Part shown: positions 1 through 7,046 of the stretch, piece after piece
How the letters are laid out: every line of letters begins with the position of its first letter
How positions within the stretch are numbered: the first letter of the stretch is position 1
Assembly (NCBI GenBank): GCA_903829855.1
Contig: CAIKRN010000290.1
Coordinates: 1 to 10,714, forward strand
Direction: 5' to 3'
From: an uncultured Opitutia bacterium
Lineage (GTDB): Bacteria > Verrucomicrobiota > Verrucomicrobiia > Opitutales > UBA953
DNA length: 10,714 bases
Notes under the pieces: model-generated
Database searches by the model: none
Told to the model about the DNA's origin: nothing
What the model saw: only the letters and a program-made list of their open reading frames with translations
Made by a program: the position numbers and the translations under genes

Positions 1-723
1 GAATACTCCGACATCATTAAGACAGCGGTCAACACGTGCGACGGCCTTGTGCCGATCCTCGCTGGCGCCGGTGGCCCGACGCGCGTCGCCATTCAATACG
101 CCCAGGAAGCTGAGCGCCTAGGCGCCAAGGGCATCCTGCTATTGCCCCATTACCTCACCGAAACAAATCAGGAGGGCGTCGCCGAGCACGTCGACCAAGT
201 CTGCAAGTCCGTCAAGATTGGCGTCGTCGTCTACAACCGTAACGTCTGCCGCCTCCAGCCGCACCATCTCGAGAAGCTCGCGGCCAACAACCCGAACCTC
301 ATCGGCTACAAGGATGGCTTCGGTGACATCGAGCTCATGGTCTCCGTCCGCCGTCGCATGGGCGATCGCTTCAGCTACCTCGGCGGCCTGCCCACCGCGG
401 AAGTCTACGCCGCCGCCTACAAGGCCATGGGCGTACCGGTCTATTCCTCCGCCGTGTTCAACTTCATCCCCCAGACCGCGATGGACTTCTACCACGCCGT
501 CGCGAAGGACGATCACGTCACGCAGAACCGCCTCCTCGACACCTTCTTCCTGCCCTACCTTGAGCTCCGCAACAAGAGCGCCGGCTACGCCGTCAGCATC
601 ATCAAGGCCGGCGCCACGGTCGTCGGACATAGCGCTGGGCCCGTGCGCGCTCCCCTGACCGACCTCAAGCCAGCCGAAGTCGAACAGCTCGCCGCCCTTA
701 TCGCCAAGGCTGGCGTAAAGTAA
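1..723 (+). CDS. kdgD: 5-dehydro-4-deoxyglucarate dehydratase, 5'-truncated by window edge
   Basis: This is the C-terminal 240 residues of a class I aldolase-fold (DapA/NAL family) enzyme. The reading frame is open from base 1, so the start lies outside the window; the family is usually about 300 residues, so roughly 60 are missing. Family knowledge: KdgD dehydrates and decarboxylates 5-dehydro-4-deoxy-D-glucarate to 2,5-dioxopentanoate in the cytoplasm. Seen here, numbering the visible fragment: the AGAGGPT segment (residues 21-27), the YNRN motif with the probable catalytic Tyr78, and GYKDGFGD with the probable Schiff-base Lys104. A later GLPTAE block and a C-terminal segment beginning LRNKSAGYAV also fit this subfamily better than dihydrodipicolinate synthase. 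The gene sits 6 nt before the permease and upstream of gudD, which makes the assignment strong. The stop codon is TAA at 721-723. Confidence 0.93.
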   Translation, partial: EYSDIIKTAVNTCDGLVPILAGAGGPTRVAIQYAQEAERLGAKGILLLPHYLTETNQEGVAEHVDQVCKSVKIGVVVYNRNVCRLQPHHLEKLAANNPNLIGYKDGFGDIELMVSVRRRMGDRFSYLGGLPTAEVYAAAYKAMGVPVYSSAVFNFIPQTAMDFYHAVAKDDHVTQNRLLDTFFLPYLELRNKSAGYAVSIIKAGATVVGHSAGPVRAPLTDLKPAEVEQLAALIAKAGVK

Positions 724-729
724 GCATTG

Positions 730-2001
730 ATGCACGAAGCGAACCTCCAGTCGGCAGTTTCCAAGGTCAAGTGGCGTGTGCTGCCGCTGTTTGTCGTGAT
801 GTTCATCGTGAACTATATCGACCGAGTAAATATCAGTTTCATCAAGGAACACCTGCATACGGACCTAGGCCTTAATGACGAGGCCTTCGGCTTCGGTGCC
901 GGCCTTTTCTTCATCGGCTACGCAGTCTTCGAAATCCCTTCCAACCTTATCCTCCAACGCATCGGCGCGCGCCGCTGGCTTGCTATCATCGCCCTACTCT
1001 GGGGTGCCGTCGCAGCTTGTATGGCATTCGTAACGACAGCCCACGAGTTCTACTGGTTGCGCTTCCTGCTCGGTGCGGCCGAAGCCGGATTCTTCCCTGG
1101 CGTCATCTATTACCTTAGCCGGTGGCTGCCCTCGGCCGACCGCGGAAAGGCCATCGCCATCTTCCTGAGCGGATCCGCTATCGCTTCGGTCATCTCAGGG
1201 CCGCTCTCCGGCTACCTCCTACAATTCCATCCCTACGGACTCAAAGGCTGGCAGTTCATGATCTTCGCCGAAGGCGCCTTCTCGGTCGTCCTCGCGATCT
1301 TCACCTGGCGCTGGCTCGATTCCCTTCCGCAGGAGGCCCGCTGGCTGCAAGAGGGTGAACGCCAGGCCCTGACGTCGACCCTTGAAGCTGAGTCCGCCGC
1401 GGCGCAGCGTTCCGTCCGCCCCAACTTCTGGCATCTGCTCGGCGATATCGTGCAAATCATCCTTTTTTGCGTCATCTATTTCGCCATCCAGCTAACCATC
1501 TACGCCGCGACTTTCTGGCTACCCACCATCATCCGTTCCATGGGTAAGCTTACGGAAATGCAGGTAGGTTGCCTCAATTCCTTGCCATGGCTGATCTCCA
1601 TCGCGGGCATGTATCTCGCCGCCGCCGGCGCCGCCCGCTTTAAGAACCAACAAGCGTGGGTCGCTGGCGCCTTGCTCATCGCCGGGCTCGGAATGTTCCT
1701 GGCGACCACGGGTGGTCCGGTCTTCGCGTTTGTGGCCATCTGCTTCGCAGCGCTGGGCTTCAAGTCCGCTTCTTCGCTGTTCTGGCCCATTCCGCAAGGA
1801 TACCTCGATGTACGTTTCGCCGCCGCAATCATCGCCTTGATCAACTCCTTGGGTAACCTCGGTGGCTTCGTGGCTCCGTATACATTCGGCTGGCTCAAGG
1901 TACACACTGGGTCGATTCAAGGCGGCCTCTACGGCCTGGCCGTAAGCTCGATCCTCGCCGCTGGACTGGTCTTCCTCGCCCGCACCAAGCCCAAGGCTTG
2001 A
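730..2001 (+). CDS. MFS transporter, anion:cation symporter family, probable D-glucarate permease
   Basis: A 423-residue integral membrane protein of the length usual for the family, with about 12 hydrophobic segments. Near the N terminus it has the typical ACS motif MFIVNYIDRVNIS (residues 24-36). The central signature RFLLGAAEAGFFPGVIYYLS is at 111-130, followed by RW and a PSADRGKA loop. A hydrophilic loop containing LPQEARWL follows TM6 (199-206), and the C-terminal half has FWPIPQGYL and INSLGNLGGFVAP (371-383). These are the hallmarks of GudP/GarP/ExuT-like proton symporters for organic acids and sugar acids. Glucarate (or galactarate) as substrate is inferred from its place between kdgD and gudD. 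I chose the ATG at 730 over the in-frame TTG just before it. No clear Shine-Dalgarno sequence precedes it. The 6-nt spacing from kdgD implies one transcript. Confidence 0.9.
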   Translation: MHEANLQSAVSKVKWRVLPLFVVMFIVNYIDRVNISFIKEHLHTDLGLNDEAFGFGAGLFFIGYAVFEIPSNLILQRIGARRWLAIIALLWGAVAACMAFVTTAHEFYWLRFLLGAAEAGFFPGVIYYLSRWLPSADRGKAIAIFLSGSAIASVISGPLSGYLLQFHPYGLKGWQFMIFAEGAFSVVLAIFTWRWLDSLPQEARWLQEGERQALTSTLEAESAAAQRSVRPNFWHLLGDIVQIILFCVIYFAIQLTIYAATFWLPTIIRSMGKLTEMQVGCLNSLPWLISIAGMYLAAAGAARFKNQQAWVAGALLIAGLGMFLATTGGPVFAFVAICFAALGFKSASSLFWPIPQGYLDVRFAAAIIALINSLGNLGGFVAPYTFGWLKVHTGSIQGGLYGLAVSSILAAGLVFLARTKPKA

Positions 2002-2006
2002 GCCTA

Positions 2007-2028
2007 CCCCCACCCCTGCCCCTACCCC
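2007..2028 (-). other. G-quadruplex motif / C-rich hexamer repeat in the gudD leader
   Basis: The spacer between the permease stop and the gudD start is almost purely pyrimidine. It contains four tandem NNCCCC hexamers over 2005-2028, with NN being TA, CA, TG and TA. On the minus strand this gives four runs of at least four G separated by loops of 2, 2 and 1 nt, a textbook four-tetrad G-quadruplex motif. The plus strand could correspondingly form an i-motif. The motif ends 7 nt before the gudD ATG and the G-rich strand is the gudD template. The motif is directly visible; any regulatory role (transcription pausing, an unstructured C-rich leader that helps SD-independent initiation, or none) is inference. 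A slippage-prone simple repeat is the plain alternative. Confidence 0.7.
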
Positions 2029-2035
2029 TTTTGTA

Positions 2036-3361
2036 ATGTCCTCTCCGCTGATTCAATCCATCCGTGTCGTGCCGGTCGCCGGTCACGACAGCATGCTACT
2101 CAACCTGAGCGGCGCGCATGGTCCGTTCTTCACGCGCAACATCGTTCTAATCACCGACAGCTCCGGCCACACGGGTCTCGGCGAAGTCCCGGGCGGCGAG
2201 AAGATCCGCCAGACGGTCGAGGATTCCGCGCTATTACTCATCGGCAAAGAAATCGCTGATTACGAAAAGCTCCTCGCGACGGTCAGCGCCGCCTTCTCGG
2301 ACCGCGATGCCGGTGGCCGCGGCCTGCAGACCTTCGACCTCCGCGTGACGATTCACGCTGTCACGGCGATTGAGTCCGCCCTGCTCGATCTCCTCGGACA
2401 ACATCTCCAAAAGCCCGTGGCGGCCCTCCTGGGCTCCGGCCAGCAGCGCAGCGAAGTCGAGATGCTGGGGTACCTTTTCTTCATCGGTGACCGCTGCAAG
2501 ACTACCCTAGGCTATCGTGACGAAGCCACCTCGCCCCACGCTTGGTATCGCTTACGCAACGAGGAAGCCATTACCCCTGCCTCGATCGTCCGCCAGGCCG
2601 AAGCCGCTCAAGAGCGCTTCGGCTTCCAGGACTTCAAGCTCAAGGGGGGCGTCCTGAGTCCCGCCGACGAGATTGCAGCCGTCCGCGCCCTCGCCGCGCG
2701 CTTCCCTAAGGCCCGCATCACCCTTGACCCGAACGGTGCCTGGCTCCTCAAAGAGGCCATTGCCGTCTGCCAGAACCTCAAAGGAGTGCTAGCCTACGCC
2801 GAAGACCCCTGTGGTGCCGAAGCCGGCTTCTCGGGACGCGAGATCATGGCCGAATTTAAAAAGGCCACCGGCCTAAGGACCGCCACGAACATGGTCGCGA
2901 CCGATTGGCGTCAGCTCGAGCACGCGCTCAAGTTACAGGCCGTGGACATCCCCCTCGCCGACCCGCATTTCTGGACGATGCAGGGCTCGGTCAAAGTCGC
3001 CCAGGTCTGCAAAGACCACGGACTCACCTGGGGCTCACACTCCAATAATCATTTCGATATCTCGCTCGCGATGTTCACACACGTCGGGGCCGCCGCCCCG
3101 GGCGACGTCACCGCCATGGACACGCACTGGATCTGGCAGGAAGGCCAGCGCCTGACCAAAGAGCCGCTACAAATTAAAGGGGGAAAAATCGCTGTCCCGC
3201 AGAAATCCGGACTCGGCATCGAGATCGACCCAGTCCAGCTCGAGGCCGCGCATCAACTCTACCTAAAGCTGCCTTCGGGTTCACGCGACGATGCGGCCGC
3301 GATGCAATTTCTGATTCCCGACTGGAAGTTCGACAATAAGAAGCCCTGCCTCGTCAGGTAG
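2036..3361 (+). CDS. gudD: D-glucarate dehydratase (enolase superfamily)
   Basis: A 441-residue protein, close to the 446 residues of E. coli GudD. It converts D-glucarate (and usually L-idarate) to 5-dehydro-4-deoxy-D-glucarate, the substrate of KdgD encoded just upstream. The full catalytic set of the enolase superfamily is visible: KLK at 201-203 with the probable general base Lys203, the metal ligand Asp231 in DPNGAW, carboxylates Glu256 (AEDPCG) and Glu262, Asn285 in TATNM, Asp309 in DIPLADPHFW, and His335 in GSHSNNHFD. The capping-domain N terminus (HDSMLLNLSG, then FFTRNIV) and the C-terminal stretch with LIPDWKFD also fit glucarate dehydratase rather than mandelate racemase or other subgroup members. 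The ATG follows a C-rich leader with no Shine-Dalgarno sequence. The 34-nt gap suggests it is the last gene of the kdgD-permease-gudD unit. Confidence 0.96.
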   Translation: MSSPLIQSIRVVPVAGHDSMLLNLSGAHGPFFTRNIVLITDSSGHTGLGEVPGGEKIRQTVEDSALLLIGKEIADYEKLLATVSAAFSDRDAGGRGLQTFDLRVTIHAVTAIESALLDLLGQHLQKPVAALLGSGQQRSEVEMLGYLFFIGDRCKTTLGYRDEATSPHAWYRLRNEEAITPASIVRQAEAAQERFGFQDFKLKGGVLSPADEIAAVRALAARFPKARITLDPNGAWLLKEAIAVCQNLKGVLAYAEDPCGAEAGFSGREIMAEFKKATGLRTATNMVATDWRQLEHALKLQAVDIPLADPHFWTMQGSVKVAQVCKDHGLTWGSHSNNHFDISLAMFTHVGAAAPGDVTAMDTHWIWQEGQRLTKEPLQIKGGKIAVPQKSGLGIEIDPVQLEAAHQLYLKLPSGSRDDAAAMQFLIPDWKFDNKKPCLVR

Positions 3362-3382
3362 GGGAAGCGCCCGCCAGCTGGC

Positions 3383-4315
3383 CTACCAGGGATTAAAGCG
3401 GAGCCCAAACAGTGCGAAGACGGCGGCGGCCAGCAAGGCCAGCGCAGGCACGAAGAAAGGGTCGTAATAATCCGCCGCTCGTGGCTTCTTTTCCAAGACC
3501 ACGACTTTTTTCATTTGGTCGATACTGGTAAAAACCTTGTCCAACGCCTCTTTTGACAGCGCGTTGAAGGCCTCCCCGCCCGACGAACGGCAAATATTGA
3601 TTAACCCTTGATCCACGGCCTCATCCGTCAAGAACACCGCGAACACAGTGATACCCTTCGCCTTCATATCTGCGATAATCGGCACGTCCTTAGGTGAACG
3701 AATATCCGAGCTTTCGCCGTCCGTCAGCAGGATGATCATCCGGTCACCGATGGGGCGTTCGGAAAGGTGATCAGCCGCACCATAGAGCGCCTTACCGATG
3801 AACGTGCCTCCCCAGAACTCATCAGGAAGCACGTTCGGAGCAATAAACGGACGGGCCATGACAATGGCATCGGTGTCCAGGGTGAGTGGGACCCAATGGA
3901 TATAGTTGCGGGAGAAAATCGTGAGGCCGAAGGCGTCGCCCTTACGATGATGCAGGAACGTCTCGATTGATTCCATGGCGGAATCAAAGCGACTGTGTTT
4001 AGATTTGGTCTGATCGCCGTGCTTTTCCCGCATACTGCCAGAGGTATCTAAGACGATTTGGATATTCGTGAGCTGGCGCTCGACTTCGGGTGGCTGATAA
4101 GTAATCGGGTGCGCTAAAAAGATGATCGCCATGGCGAGCAACCCTGCCGGCAGACAGTTGGCAGTGAGCACCAGGAAGTTCAGAATGCGACCGCGACCGC
4201 CCGTACCATGGTCAAACGGCATCACCAAAGGCTGACCGGGGCGGACCCATTCCCAGAAGGCCAGAATGACGGGGAGCGCCAGTAAAGCCAGCCATTGAGG
4301 ATGCAGGAAGCTCAT
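3383..4315 (-). CDS. BatA-like VWA-domain inner-membrane protein
   Basis: A 310-residue protein with the BatA layout: two N-terminal hydrophobic segments (about residues 5-22 and 45-68), a VWA domain (about 84-270) and one C-terminal transmembrane helix (about 285-306), ending RFNPW. The MIDAS metal site appears intact: DTSGSM at 90-95, Thr171 in GGTFIGKAL and Asp199 in LLTDGES. In this family the VWA domain is expected to face the periplasm and to bind a partner through Mg2+. Its start codon overlaps the stop of the upstream two-TM gene in an ATGA, so translation is probably coupled. It is the last gene of the minus-strand operon and its TAG stop faces the gudD stop across 21 nt. The VWA call is firm; the physiological role (the Bat name comes from Bacteroides aerotolerance) is only by analogy. 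Confidence 0.9.
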   Translation of the reverse strand: MSFLHPQWLALLALPVILAFWEWVRPGQPLVMPFDHGTGGRGRILNFLVLTANCLPAGLLAMAIIFLAHPITYQPPEVERQLTNIQIVLDTSGSMREKHGDQTKSKHSRFDSAMESIETFLHHRKGDAFGLTIFSRNYIHWVPLTLDTDAIVMARPFIAPNVLPDEFWGGTFIGKALYGAADHLSERPIGDRMIILLTDGESSDIRSPKDVPIIADMKAKGITVFAVFLTDEAVDQGLINICRSSGGEAFNALSKEALDKVFTSIDQMKKVVVLEKKPRAADYYDPFFVPALALLAAAVFALFGLRFNPW

Positions 4316-5145
4316 GAGCGATGCACAAGGGGAGTAGCGAGACTGCTACGGATAAGCTGGGCAATTTCTACTTTAGCCACTTCCGAGCCAGGGCGATGTA
4401 ACCAACGTTGCAAACGGAGTAAGGCATCACCCGTTTGCTCTCCGCCTGCGATGGCCACCAACACTTCACGCATCGGCGTATCGGCGGCCACGAGACCATC
4501 GCGCCAACAGCGCAACAGGAGCATTTCAAGTTTGGCCTTCTCAACCGTCGTAAGTTCGCCGCTTTCCAGCTTTGAAAGTAAGGCTTCAATTTGTTGCGTC
4601 GCAGTCGGCTCAGGGGCGGCTAGCACCTCGACGGCTTTCTTCGCCCGACCGTAAAAGATAAGCATCAGAAGCCAGCCAATCCAAAGGATGAAAAGGACCA
4701 CCAAGGTGGCCTTATAATGACCCCGCACCTCGATGCCGACGGCTTCGGTCTCACGGACGCGGGCCTCAAGTTCCTTCGAAAGTTTGGGATCGCCGTGCAC
4801 CTTGAACGAAGGCAACCCCGTTAAAGCGGTACCATTGTCAGTCATGAGATAGCCGATCAAGTCGTGGTCGCCTTCAATATTCACGAGATACCGGACATCA
4901 TAAACCTTCGAGGCACCATGCTGCGTGACCTGAGCGATTCGAACATTGACCGCCACTCCCCAATGAAACGGCTTCACGACCAAGCCTGGACCCGTGTAAG
5001 TAATGATGGCGGCCTGCTCGACTCCGAGCGGGACATTGAGGTTATCCTCGCGCCTCAACCACCAGGCGAGGCTGCCCGCCACGACGAGCACGGCGAAGCT
5101 CCCAAGGACCCAGCGGCGGCGGAAGAAGGCGAGGAAAGCGTTCAT
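4312..5145 (-). CDS. Two-TM membrane protein of the MoxR/Bat operon, function unknown
   Basis: A 277-residue protein that I do not recognise by family with confidence. A basic N terminus is followed by a transmembrane helix (about 12-29). Then comes a probable extracytoplasmic domain (about 31-144) with beta-rich segments such as YDVRYLVNIEG. A second helix at about 146-165 (LVVLFILWIGWLLMLIFYG) follows, and then a helical cytoplasmic tail of about 110 residues. Position between a DUF58 gene and a BatA-like VWA gene is where many such operons carry a small membrane protein of the DUF4381 or BatD type. The tail pattern (ALLSKL, then LTTVEK, then a Leu/Arg/Trp-rich helix) loosely recalls those, but this is inference. 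It starts 2 nt after the DUF58 stop and overlaps the VWA start by 4 nt. No Shine-Dalgarno sequence is seen. Confidence 0.8.
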   Translation of the reverse strand: MNAFLAFFRRRWVLGSFAVLVVAGSLAWWLRREDNLNVPLGVEQAAIITYTGPGLVVKPFHWGVAVNVRIAQVTQHGASKVYDVRYLVNIEGDHDLIGYLMTDNGTALTGLPSFKVHGDPKLSKELEARVRETEAVGIEVRGHYKATLVVLFILWIGWLLMLIFYGRAKKAVEVLAAPEPTATQQIEALLSKLESGELTTVEKAKLEMLLLRCWRDGLVAADTPMREVLVAIAGGEQTGDALLRLQRWLHRPGSEVAKVEIAQLIRSSLATPLVHRS

Positions 5146-5147
5146 GT

Positions 5148-6011
5148 TCAGCGGACGGAGCGGGAGCCAAAGCCCCGGTTCTTAATAAAATGGGTCAACT
5201 TACCGATAATCGGCTGATCGGTGCGGAGGTGCAGGTAATCAATGCCGAAACGGCTGAGTTCCGATTTCCAAGTCGAAGCATCGATGCGACGCTTTCCGCC
5301 GAAGCCTACGAAGTCGCGACCCGATTCGGCCTCCGCACCGCGAATAATTCCTGCCCCCGAAACTCCCTGCTCCGCAGGATCTTCAAAATGAAGCACGAGA
5401 CAATCGTGACGCTGAGCCAGCACCTGAAGGGCAGCAATCGCGCCCGCATCATGCAAGTCACTCAAAACGATAACCGTCGTGTTCTTCGTCAGGGCTGGGG
5501 CCAATTCGCGAGCTCGGGTGGCAAGCGAGGTGACTTCACTGAAGTCGTGTTGACGCAACTCATGTGACCACTCCATGACGATATTACGCGATAGGGTCGG
5601 ACGGATGTGCAGTTCACGCGCCCCGCAACCCAGCAGACCGACCGGGGTCACGGAGGATTGTGCCGCCAGGCCGATGCCCGTCGCGATGCGCACCGCCCAC
5701 GCATATTTGCTTAAAAGCTGCGAGGAAACGCACATCGAGGCGGACGTATCTATCAACAGGTACAAAGGAATCTGCTTAGTCTCCCGGAATTCCTTCACGT
5801 AGAGTTTTTGTAAACGGGCGGAAACCCGCCAGTCGATGAACTTCACAGGGTCGCCCGCGACGTACGGACGGGATTGGGAAAACTCTAAGCCCGAACCATG
5901 AAACACGGCATCACGTTGCCCGAAATCCAAGCTGTTCGCGAGTCGCTTGACGGCGACTTCGAACTGCCGGCTATCAACCGGATCATGGACTAAGGAGTTC
6001 GGACGACGCAC
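5148..6011 (-). CDS. DUF58 family protein (VWA-like)
   Basis: A 287-residue cytoplasmic protein. It carries the DUF58 hallmark near residues 41-76: GLEFSQSRPYVAGDPVKFID, then WRVSARLQKLYVKEF. That block is followed by a VWA-like core beginning LYLLIDTSASM (83-93) with Asp88, Ser90 and Ser92 as the DxSxS metal motif, and by VIVLSDLHDAG (180-190) carrying Asp185. Unlike many DUF58 proteins it has no N-terminal transmembrane helices, so it is probably soluble. DUF58 genes almost always follow moxR, as here, and the product is thought to work with the ATPase. The start used is GTG at 6011, 8 nt after the moxR stop. I see no in-frame ATG near it, and this start leaves the conserved block complete. 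No Shine-Dalgarno sequence is visible. Confidence 0.92.
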   Translation of the reverse strand: MRRPNSLVHDPVDSRQFEVAVKRLANSLDFGQRDAVFHGSGLEFSQSRPYVAGDPVKFIDWRVSARLQKLYVKEFRETKQIPLYLLIDTSASMCVSSQLLSKYAWAVRIATGIGLAAQSSVTPVGLLGCGARELHIRPTLSRNIVMEWSHELRQHDFSEVTSLATRARELAPALTKNTTVIVLSDLHDAGAIAALQVLAQRHDCLVLHFEDPAEQGVSGAGIIRGAEAESGRDFVGFGGKRRIDASTWKSELSRFGIDYLHLRTDQPIIGKLTHFIKNRGFGSRSVR

Positions 6012-6019
6012 GGAACGGA

Positions 6020-7015
6020 TCAGCCGAGGCCAGCGAGAATTGAATGGAGTACCTTGGCACCCGTCTGACCGGCGGCCGAGGCTTCGTAACTTACGCGAAT
6101 GCGGTGCAAGACAACGTCTTCCGCGAGTTCGAAAAGGTCTTCAGGCGTCACGAAATCACGGCCATGAATGACGGCTCGAGCACGGGCGGCATTAACAAGG
6201 GCGAGGCCGGCACGCGGACTGCAGCCGAAATCAAGATCCTTAGATTCGCGGGTGCGACGGACCAGCTCAACGGAGTGGCGGAGGAAAACCTCGCTCACAT
6301 GGACGCCTTGGACGGCCTCCATGGCGGAGACGAGGTCTTCAGCCGTACCCACTGGGGCATTATCAATCATGTCGAAGGCCGTCCGTGGGACAGCACCACC
6401 CTCTTCCTTGCGCAAGCCCATGCCGAGCTGGCGCTGGAGGATGTCCTGCTCTTCATCGCGACCGGGATATCCCAGACGGTGGAGGAGCATAAACCGGTCC
6501 AGCTGGGCCTCGGGGAGCTCAAAGGTGCCGGACTGTTCGACGGGATTCTGAGTGGCAATCACGAGGAAAGGCGTGGGTAGGCGCATCGTCTGGCCGCCCA
6601 AGGTCACCTTGCGCTCCTGCATGGCTTCCAACATGGCCCCCTGCACCTTCGGTGCGGCACGATTGATTTCATCGGCCAGCAATAAGTTGGTGAAGATCGG
6701 CCCACGGTGAATGCGGAATTCTCCGGACTTTTGATCGATGATTTCCGAGCCGACGATGTCCGAAGGCAGCATGTCCACGGTGAACTGAATACGGCGGAAG
6801 TCCAAGTGGATAGCCTTGGCGACGGTATTAACAAGCAACGTCTTCGCGAGGCCAGGCATACCTTGCAGGAGCAAGTGGCCGCCGGTGAGCATTGCGATCA
6901 TGACGCGCTCGACGACGACGTCCTGACCGACGACGACCTGGCCGACGCGCGTGCGCACGTCGCCGACGAACTTTTGGGCAGCCTTCACGGCCGCAGGATT
7001 AGGATGGGATGGCAT
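6020..7015 (-). CDS. MoxR-family AAA+ ATPase
   Basis: A 331-residue, complete MoxR ATPase of usual size. It shows Walker A GMPGLAKT (52-59), Walker B LLLADEINRA (111-120, Asp115 and Glu116), the MoxR block PKVQGAMLEAMQER (122-135), sensor 1 TQNP (155-158), the ELPEAQLDRF block with the probable arginine finger (166-175) and sensor 2 CSPRAG (265-270, Arg268). The C-terminal lid contains a DFVTPEDL segment (287-294). MoxR proteins are thought to act as hexameric chaperone-like ATPases that remodel or load metal or cofactors into partners carrying VWA domains; the DUF58 and VWA genes immediately downstream fit this. The ATG at 7015 lies 31 nt after the stop of the large membrane protein, behind a pyrimidine-rich leader with no Shine-Dalgarno sequence. 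The specific client is unknown. Confidence 0.96.
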   Translation of the reverse strand: MPSHPNPAAVKAAQKFVGDVRTRVGQVVVGQDVVVERVMIAMLTGGHLLLQGMPGLAKTLLVNTVAKAIHLDFRRIQFTVDMLPSDIVGSEIIDQKSGEFRIHRGPIFTNLLLADEINRAAPKVQGAMLEAMQERKVTLGGQTMRLPTPFLVIATQNPVEQSGTFELPEAQLDRFMLLHRLGYPGRDEEQDILQRQLGMGLRKEEGGAVPRTAFDMIDNAPVGTAEDLVSAMEAVQGVHVSEVFLRHSVELVRRTRESKDLDFGCSPRAGLALVNAARARAVIHGRDFVTPEDLFELAEDVVLHRIRVSYEASAAGQTGAKVLHSILAGLG

Positions 7016-7046
7016 AAAGATAAGCGTGAGGTTGAGAAGGAGAGGT

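Noticed and set aside
727..729. TTG as start of the permease gene
   Set aside because: An ATG follows immediately in frame and the extra residue adds nothing to the conserved N terminus.
139..858. 239-codon open frame antisense to kdgD and the permease start
   Set aside because: It is a shadow of GC-rich codon bias: the product is low-complexity, rich in Val/Asp/Gly with no domain, while the opposite strand encodes a clear enzyme.
1519..2013. 164-codon open frame antisense to the permease
   Set aside because: It has shadow-like composition and overlaps conserved MFS motifs on the other strand.
3357..3387. Possible bidirectional terminator between the convergent stops: GGTAGG/CCTACC arms around the palindrome GCCAGCTGGC (3373-3382)
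   Set aside because: The stem is only 6 bp with a 19-nt loop, there is no T-tract on either side, and the palindrome has no loop. The arms largely consist of the two facing TAG stop contexts.
6044..6580. 178-codon open frame antisense to moxR
   Set aside because: The complementary strand encodes all MoxR motifs; the antisense product has no recognisable features.
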